Source: Actinomycetota bacterium (GTDB taxonomy: Bacteria; Actinomycetota; Geothermincolia; Fen-727; JAQUKT01). Taken from it: a stretch of DNA of 47,527 nt. Below, piece after piece: positions 42,905-47,527 of this stretch. Position numbers and translations under genes: made by a program. The DNA lies in contig JAQUKT010000005.1 in NCBI GenBank assembly GCA_028718945.1, positions 1 to 47,527 on the forward strand. The letters run 5' to 3'. The notes beneath the pieces were generated by a model. That model saw nothing but the letters and a program-made list of their open reading frames with translations. It was not told where the DNA came from and ran no database searches. How positions within the stretch are numbered: the first letter of the stretch is position 1; each line of letters begins with the position of its first letter.

Positions 42905-43150
42905 CTAACGGCGCGGGCGAGCTTTATTCACATTGAGAGCCCTGCCGTTTATTTCTTTTCCATTAAGGCCCTTGATAGCCGATGCTGCTTCCTCCTCCTC
43001 TGGCATCTCGACAAAGCCAAATCCCCTTGACCTGTTCGTGTTCCTGTCATAAACAACTTCTGCTGAGCTCACAGTGCCGTACTCCTCGAATAGCTTTCGA
43101 AGTTCATCGGAGCCAAGGCTGTAACTCAGGTTTCCAACGTAGATCTTCAA
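42905..43150 (-). CDS. RRM-type RNA-binding protein
   Basis: The product is 81 aa, a single RNA-recognition motif: RNP2 is IYVGNL (3-8) and RNP1 is RGFGFVEM (42-49), followed by a short Arg-rich tail. Such small RRM proteins are often cold-induced RNA chaperones. The start is TTG 43150, seven bases after AAGGAGGG. A hairpin at 43178-43201 followed by a T-rich run precedes the ribosome-binding site, a possible leader control point. Confidence 0.9.
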   Translation of the reverse strand: MKIYVGNLSYSLGSDELRKLFEEYGTVSSAEVVYDRNTNRSRGFGFVEMPEEEEAASAIKGLNGKEINGRALNVNKARPRR

Positions 43151-43177
43151 CCGTTTTCCCTCCTTATCAAAACAAAC

Positions 43178-43201
43178 GCCCCAGGTTCCGTTCCCCGGGG
43201 C
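43178..43201 (-). promoter_or_regulatory. Leader hairpin before the RRM gene
   Basis: On the minus strand GCCCC and GGGGC pair, with GG/CC inside, and are followed by GTTTGTTTTGATAAGGAGGG that contains the ribosome-binding site. This could be an attenuator or a temperature-sensitive leader. Upstream DNA to 43445 shows nothing else. Confidence 0.35.
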
Positions 43202-43445
43202 AAACCAGCCAATATTGTTTTCAGTAGCTTCACCTCGAAAAACTCAAATATTTTATTGGTAGGTCGAATTATATGACAGCATAAAGTTTATATCAACAAA
43301 ACAGAGGAGCTTCGCAAAGTCCATGGCCAGATATTTCGGGGCTCATCACCATTTTTCAGAGCGGACTTCATATACCTTTCAGACCTTTCAACTAATAGAG
43401 CATTCCAAATTCAAAAGGCGTAAACCCCTTTATCATGAATAGAAC

Positions 43446-44381
43446 CTATGATGAAGGAAGGAGTGATTCTTCGACTTCCTTGTAAGGGAGCAACTCGACA
43501 TACGAAAGACTTGCAGAACCGAAGTTTGCGGAAGCTTTCTCCCTTACAAATGATATCAAAACCGAAAGACCCAGGGTTCCGGCTATGACCCAGGCATAAA
43601 ACCCGACACTTGTTCCCCCGTCCACGACTATCGCATCGTAGCCTTCCCTCGCAATGTCAAGAAGGCTTTCCCTGACTTCCTCGAGTATTTCAGCTTCGGC
43701 AAGCTCGCTTTCTGAATCCAAGAAAGGCGCACGCTGCTCGGGATTTATCTCAAAGCCAAGCCTTCTCCATTCCTGAACGTAATCCACCTGGTCCTTGAGG
43801 GTGAAATTAGCAAGCCTCTCTATGAGTTTCCAAACTTTCAAACCCCTGCTGTCCACGAGTAGAAGAAATTTGCCAGCGACCCAGTAGTCTTCTGGCTTGC
43901 CATTGCCCGGCTCCAGTAAATCAATCTCAGAAAGAGAGGGTTCGAAGTCGGTAAGAGTTTCCCCGGGAATATCCCCCCTGTCAATTGCACAACTAATCTC
44001 ATCCGGGATATCCTCATTCTGCACTCTCATCCATTCTCCCGAAAGAGTTGCGTTCTTCTTGCCGTGCCTGGTGTGGACTTTTGAAAACCTAATCTTTGCG
44101 CTTCTCGTCTTTTCCTGTTCAGTGCGCCTCGCTTCCCATGAGTCATAGTGATCGATCACGAACTCCTCGCCCGTTCTCCTGTCATACGCAACAACGACAT
44201 ATCCACCCACATCAGGGTCAACGGCGATGTCCCTGATTTCAATCATCGCGTCATCTTCCTGCATAGAGCGCGCAAGCCTCTCTGCATCTTCCTTGAGCAT
44301 TCTTTCGTTCGCCTTCATTTTCTTTCCCGCCCTATCCGTCCAAGCCGCTCTGAAATCCTGATGCTTGTCACATGAAGCCAT
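43446..44381 (-). CDS. Protein of unknown family, 311 aa
   Basis: I do not recognise this family. The N-terminal half is charged (ERLARSMQEDDAMIEI, GGYVVVAYDRRTGEEFVID), the middle is rich in acidic residues, and a hydrophobic segment at about 263-283 (VGFYAWVIAGTLGLSVLISF) suggests one membrane anchor near the C-terminus, leaving most of the protein on one side. There is one cysteine pair at most and no catalytic motif. ATG 44381 lacks a clear ribosome-binding site. Orientation opposes the next gene, so it is its own unit. Confidence 0.6.
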   Translation of the reverse strand: MASCDKHQDFRAAWTDRAGKKMKANERMLKEDAERLARSMQEDDAMIEIRDIAVDPDVGGYVVVAYDRRTGEEFVIDHYDSWEARRTEQEKTRSAKIRFSKVHTRHGKKNATLSGEWMRVQNEDIPDEISCAIDRGDIPGETLTDFEPSLSEIDLLEPGNGKPEDYWVAGKFLLLVDSRGLKVWKLIERLANFTLKDQVDYVQEWRRLGFEINPEQRAPFLDSESELAEAEILEEVRESLLDIAREGYDAIVVDGGTSVGFYAWVIAGTLGLSVLISFVREKASANFGSASLSYVELLPYKEVEESLLPSS

Positions 44382-44583
44382 AATAACACAAGTAGTAGGA
44401 ATTCGGGCAAATGCGACCTGTGCTCCTTACGCTAAAATCCAGCCAGTCTTAGGGTTTCATTTTCAAGATGACTCGTCCGCTTGGCACCAAATGATATCAG
44501 ATGCCATTCACTTCGTCCGACAGAAACTTTTTTAGAGAACCAGACAAAGTATCTTGGCGACTCATAACCGAGGCAAATGTTGA

Positions 44584-45606
44584 ATGGCAATAAACGATAT
44601 TTGTTATTATCATTGGCTTATGAATGATGTAAAAGGTGCCCTCTTTGGGAAATTCATTGACCACCCGGGTAACCCACTTTTGAGTGCTCCATTTCCCGGT
44701 TTTCTTCTCGCTGATCCAACAATCCTTCTTCCCGGGGAAAGTCCTGATGGTTTTTGGCATCTGTTCGCGAACACTCTCACCGGGATTCACCACTTCGCCG
44801 GAGAAGATGGAATCCACTGGCGCCGCATCGGCAAGCTCTTCCCGGGAATAAGACCCTTTATTTTCAAAGAAAAAGAAAACTATTATCTTTTCTACGAGCA
44901 ATCCCTGGTTCCCGTGATCAACTCACGAATCGTTATGCGTTCCACAAAGGATTTGAAAAAGTGGAGCAAGCCACGGGTTATTCTTGTGCCATCGCTTGAT
45001 TGGGAACGGGGCGGTTTCCTCCTAAGAACCTGCGGCAATCCATGCGTTGTCCGTGATCAGAAAATTGGCCTGTTCCGGCTCTACTACAGCGCCAACCTCG
45101 TGTTCCTCCCAGACATTGGTTTTTGTGAACCCTTGTTTATAGGCATGGCTGAATCACCAAAACTTGAGGGTCCTTACATAAAAAGAGAAGAGCCCTTAAT
45201 TTCACCCTCAAAGGAAAACCCCTACAGAAACAGAGGCGCCGGTGCAATCAAGGTAATGTTTGACGAAAAACAAAAAACTTACTACGGATTCAACAACGGA
45301 ATCTATACCGACAAAAACGGAAAGTCCCGGTCCGCGATAATTCTTCTCTCGTCGACCGATGGGGTAACTTGGAACGAGTTGCTTCCCAGTCCTGTAATAC
45401 GACCAGAAGGAAATGGCTGGAAGAAGGCTCTTGTCTATCAGCTTGATGTCAAAAAAGTCGGGGACGAAATTTGGATATGGTATAACGCACGCTCGCAATG
45501 GAGGTTCGGCATAGAAAGAATCGGCCTTGCAATTTCAGGGGCTCCCTCAAGTCGGAGAGGCCTAAGTCAGGCTCAGGCCAATAAACCACCTTTGAAGTTC
45601 CCTTAA
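44584..45606 (+). CDS. Five-bladed beta-propeller glycosidase-like protein (GH43/GH130-like)
   Basis: The product is 340 aa. The pattern of repeated W/Y-rich blades (DGIHWRRIGKLFPG, KDLKKWSKPRVI, STDGVTWNELLPSP) fits the five-bladed propeller of GH43, GH68 and GH130 families. LLADPTIL near the N-terminus would supply a first acidic residue. No signal peptide is seen, so it may act on cytoplasmic sugars or be a glycan transferase relative. Its end overlaps the convergent zinc-ribbon gene by 4 bp. The N-terminal start is uncertain: ATG 44584 has a poor ribosome-binding site. Confidence 0.6.
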   Translation: MAINDICYYHWLMNDVKGALFGKFIDHPGNPLLSAPFPGFLLADPTILLPGESPDGFWHLFANTLTGIHHFAGEDGIHWRRIGKLFPGIRPFIFKEKENYYLFYEQSLVPVINSRIVMRSTKDLKKWSKPRVILVPSLDWERGGFLLRTCGNPCVVRDQKIGLFRLYYSANLVFLPDIGFCEPLFIGMAESPKLEGPYIKREEPLISPSKENPYRNRGAGAIKVMFDEKQKTYYGFNNGIYTDKNGKSRSAIILLSSTDGVTWNELLPSPVIRPEGNGWKKALVYQLDVKKVGDEIWIWYNARSQWRFGIERIGLAISGAPSSRRGLSQAQANKPPLKFP

Positions 45607-46028
45607 CATTCATCTTCAATCAAAAGCAGGGAGGGCTCACATTCTGAAAACATGGAGATATTCTCTGCGCCTCTCGCCGAACTCGGGCACGATCGAGACT
45701 GAATCGCTGATTCACTTTTCTCGCTGCTTGAAAACACCACAAGGACGATTACAAGCGCTGCTATGAGGATAAGTACCAGAGCGATGATAAGCACCATCTT
45801 CCATGTGAACGCTTTTCTCTGTTCAGGGAGCGGCGCGGTAGGAAGCGGTGGCTCATCCACGCCAGGTACCACATCTGGGACCTTTATCCAGGATATGTCC
45901 TTTCCGCAGTTCTCACAATTATCGGCATGTGCATCATTCCTGAACCCACAGTAAGCGCATATTTTCTTTGGAAGGTGTTTCTTGCCGTAAAACTCTTCAC
46001 CTGTCGGGGTAAAATCCTTCTCTTCCAC
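45603..46028 (-). CDS. Zinc-ribbon single-pass membrane protein
   Basis: The product is 141 aa, GTG start at 46028 with GGAGGGG seven bases upstream. A zinc ribbon (CAYCGFRND and CENCGKD) is followed by a proline-rich linker and one membrane segment (about 78-98), then a short Ser/Cys-containing tail. Layout resembles the protein at 26718, lacking its coiled coil. Function is unknown; the ribbon probably faces the cytoplasm. Confidence 0.72.
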   Translation of the reverse strand: MEEKDFTPTGEEFYGKKHLPKKICAYCGFRNDAHADNCENCGKDISWIKVPDVVPGVDEPPLPTAPLPEQRKAFTWKMVLIIALVLILIAALVIVLVVFSSSEKSESAIQSRSCPSSARGAENISMFSECEPSLLLIEDEC

Positions 46029-46248
46029 GAAACATCCCCTCCAAAATCAAAATCCTGTTGAATCCGAAAATAGAACTCAACTCTCATATTATAAACATAA
46101 TAAACGCCCTCGTTATCTTGCTGAATATATCAATGAGTCCCCGCATAAATCTCTTCAACGGGACCCCCAAATTCTTTCAAACAAAACTCCATAAGATTTA
46201 ATGAATGCGATGCTATCATGCGCTACCCTGCTCGGGTTTCTCTTTTCC

Positions 46249-47527
46249 CTAATACCCCATCTCAACCCTCACGTGGTGAACTTTTCCGTCAGAAACAGGA
46301 GGGATTATTTTTCCTTCCACAGTTTTCCCATCGAGAGTAAGATTTTTCACGCCTTTTGACATGCCCTTTGGTTTGTCTATTTCAATCTCGTATGTAGAGC
46401 CCCGGAACGACCGCCTCAAGGTCAGCGCCTCCCACTCGGTTGGTAGGCACGGGTCTATCAAGAGCCCTTCATAGGTTGGTCTTACTCCAAGAATCCAGCC
46501 CCAGAAAACATGCCATTGCCATGCCGCTCCACCTGTGAACCAGGAATGAGACCCCTCGCCGAAATATGGCGACTCAGGCCCAATGATGTACTCTGCGTAA
46601 ACGTAAGGCTCGCTCGAGTATGAATCTCCATCCTCTTCATATCTCACGTTCGGAAGAACTGAGCGGAATGACTTCATTGCGGTATTCCCGTCGCCAAGAA
46701 TTGCCCATGCCATGGTAGCCCATGCGGTAGCGTGAACAAAAATCGAGGCGTTCTCCTTTGTTCCGACCGCAAATCTCGTGATTATTCCTATGCTATCATC
46801 GGGTTCCTTCCAGCCTGTAAGGAAAAGGGCGCACCCCTTTTCGGTCAGCAAATGTTCCCTCACCTCATTCATTGCGATCGCCGCTTTTTCTCTATCAAGT
46901 CCCGATATTACCGCCCAGCTTTGTGGATTGACGAAAATTTCGGCAACAGGACTGTTCTTTGAGCCTATTTTTTCTCCCGAATCACTGCTTCCCCTGAGGA
47001 ACCAGCTTCCATCCCAGGCATGCTTCTCGAGCGCGTTTCTTAGCGAGCGCGCTATATTCGCGACAGTCCTCACGCCTGGAAGCCCCCTAACAAGGGAAGC
47101 AAGCATCAGGTACTCGTTACACAGATAAAGTAGCTGCTCGCTCGCCATTACCGATTCGCCCTTTCCAAGCCTACCGGTGTAGTTCATGGCGTCGTTCCAG
47201 TCCCCACGCTCCATGAGAATCAGATTCCTTTTGCTCCGCCTTCCCCAGACGTTTTCGATAATCCTATAAATGACCTCCGAAAGAGTCATCTCCACTCCGC
47301 CTTGAGTTGAAACGAGCTCATCCAGGAGATCTACATCCCCGCTTTCTTTGAGGTAGAAAAAAATCGAGATTGGAAGCCACATTGCCACATCTATGTTCCC
47401 GGGCGTTCCGGAGGGAAGCGCAAGGTCATGAATGTAGCCCCGGTCAACACTTCCATCGGGTCGTACGAGCCCAACATGCCAAAGTATTCTTTCCCAAGCG
47501 TCATCCTGGAATCGAGGAAGGGCTCCA
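46249..47527 (-). CDS. GH94-type glycoside phosphorylase, partial
   Basis: The frame stays open to the window edge: codons before the first in-window Met (47388) read QDDAWERILWHVGLVRPDG and GNIDVAMWLP. So about 425 residues of the C-terminal part are seen. GDWNDAMN carries the catalytic Asp region of cellobiose/chitobiose phosphorylases (usually GDWNDGMN). SHSWFTGGAAWQW and the C-terminal beta-sandwich follow. Such enzymes cleave beta-linked disaccharides with phosphate, or are parts of cyclic-glucan synthases. The N-terminus lies outside. Confidence 0.85.
   Translation of the reverse strand, partial: GALPRFQDDAWERILWHVGLVRPDGSVDRGYIHDLALPSGTPGNIDVAMWLPISIFFYLKESGDVDLLDELVSTQGGVEMTLSEVIYRIIENVWGRRSKRNLILMERGDWNDAMNYTGRLGKGESVMASEQLLYLCNEYLMLASLVRGLPGVRTVANIARSLRNALEKHAWDGSWFLRGSSDSGEKIGSKNSPVAEIFVNPQSWAVISGLDREKAAIAMNEVREHLLTEKGCALFLTGWKEPDDSIGIITRFAVGTKENASIFVHATAWATMAWAILGDGNTAMKSFRSVLPNVRYEEDGDSYSSEPYVYAEYIIGPESPYFGEGSHSWFTGGAAWQWHVFWGWILGVRPTYEGLLIDPCLPTEWEALTLRRSFRGSTYEIEIDKPKGMSKGVKNLTLDGKTVEGKIIPPVSDGKVHHVRVEMGY

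Noticed and set aside
42736-42936. 66-codon plus-strand frame
   Set aside because: It spans the REP-like hairpin and the antisense of the RRM gene and lacks a ribosome-binding site.
1-47527. CRISPR array, tRNA or rRNA genes
   Set aside because: No regularly spaced short repeats and no cloverleaf or conserved rRNA sequence was found in the gaps between genes.

Overview
The window reads as a chromosomal stretch of a bacterium that I cannot place below phylum with confidence. The best guess is a deep-branching Actinomycetota-like lineage. Reasons: frequent GTG/TTG starts, a PhoB/RegX3-type regulator with 11-bp PHO-box-like repeats, an apparently leaderless antitoxin gene, and secreted proteins carrying a roughly 105-residue WYLAEG repeat that I associate from memory with uncultivated Actinomycetota. 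No rRNA, tRNA or CRISPR array was seen.

Left part (1-27.5 kb). 1-600 is non-coding, with a 60-bp sequence repeated twice and a minus-strand terminator, looking like tandem small RNAs. Then come a secreted alpha/beta hydrolase, an AbiEi/AbiEii type IV toxin-antitoxin pair, a thymidylate synthase split by an endonuclease-bearing intein, and a nitroreductase. A phosphate-uptake operon (pstS-pstC-pstA, without pstB or phoU) sits behind a PHO box and is followed by an OmpR-type regulator. Next are an internally duplicated CxxCG protein, an L,D-transpeptidase with four WYLAEG repeats, rsmI, an AbrB-like regulator, a TldD protease, a DUF364-type protein, a CrtI-like oxidoreductase, a Ser/His signal peptidase, an MBL hydrolase, a TatA-like protein, a DUF2892 protein, mnmA, an M48 protease, an unlisted 46-aa gene with an RND/MMPL exporter, and a zinc-ribbon coiled-coil membrane protein.

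Mosaic segment (27.4-36.4 kb). The last 116 bp of the zinc-ribbon gene region recur almost perfectly (114/116) at 36280-36395. Between the copies lie a truncated DUF6361-like gene, a SbcD/SbcC-like (YhaO/YhaN-like) nuclease-ATPase pair, an IS1634-type insertion with an in-frame stop, an AT-rich orphan coding fragment, a GH16-type secreted glucanase with its own strong promoter and one WYLPEG repeat, and a HEAT-repeat gene fragment. Gene fragments at both edges point to recombination or insertion rather than simple gene order.

Right part (36.4-47.5 kb). Here are an enoyl-CoA hydratase/isomerase, a GT39-like membrane glycosyltransferase overlapping a discoidin-like lipoprotein, further small lipoproteins and a periplasmic coiled-coil protein, a MarR-CBS gene broken by several frameshifts, an RRM RNA-binding protein, a protein of unknown family, a beta-propeller glycosidase-like protein, a second zinc-ribbon membrane protein, and a GH94-type phosphorylase that runs off the window end. 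A REP-like GGGGTCAGG element occurs at the 3' ends of both rsmI and the RRM gene, 28.7 kb apart.

The items most worth following up are the 116-bp-bounded mosaic with its nuclease pair, the tandem RNA-like repeats at the left edge, the thymidylate synthase intein, the duplicated CxxCG/EAQ protein and the pseudoknot-like leader of the L,D-transpeptidase.
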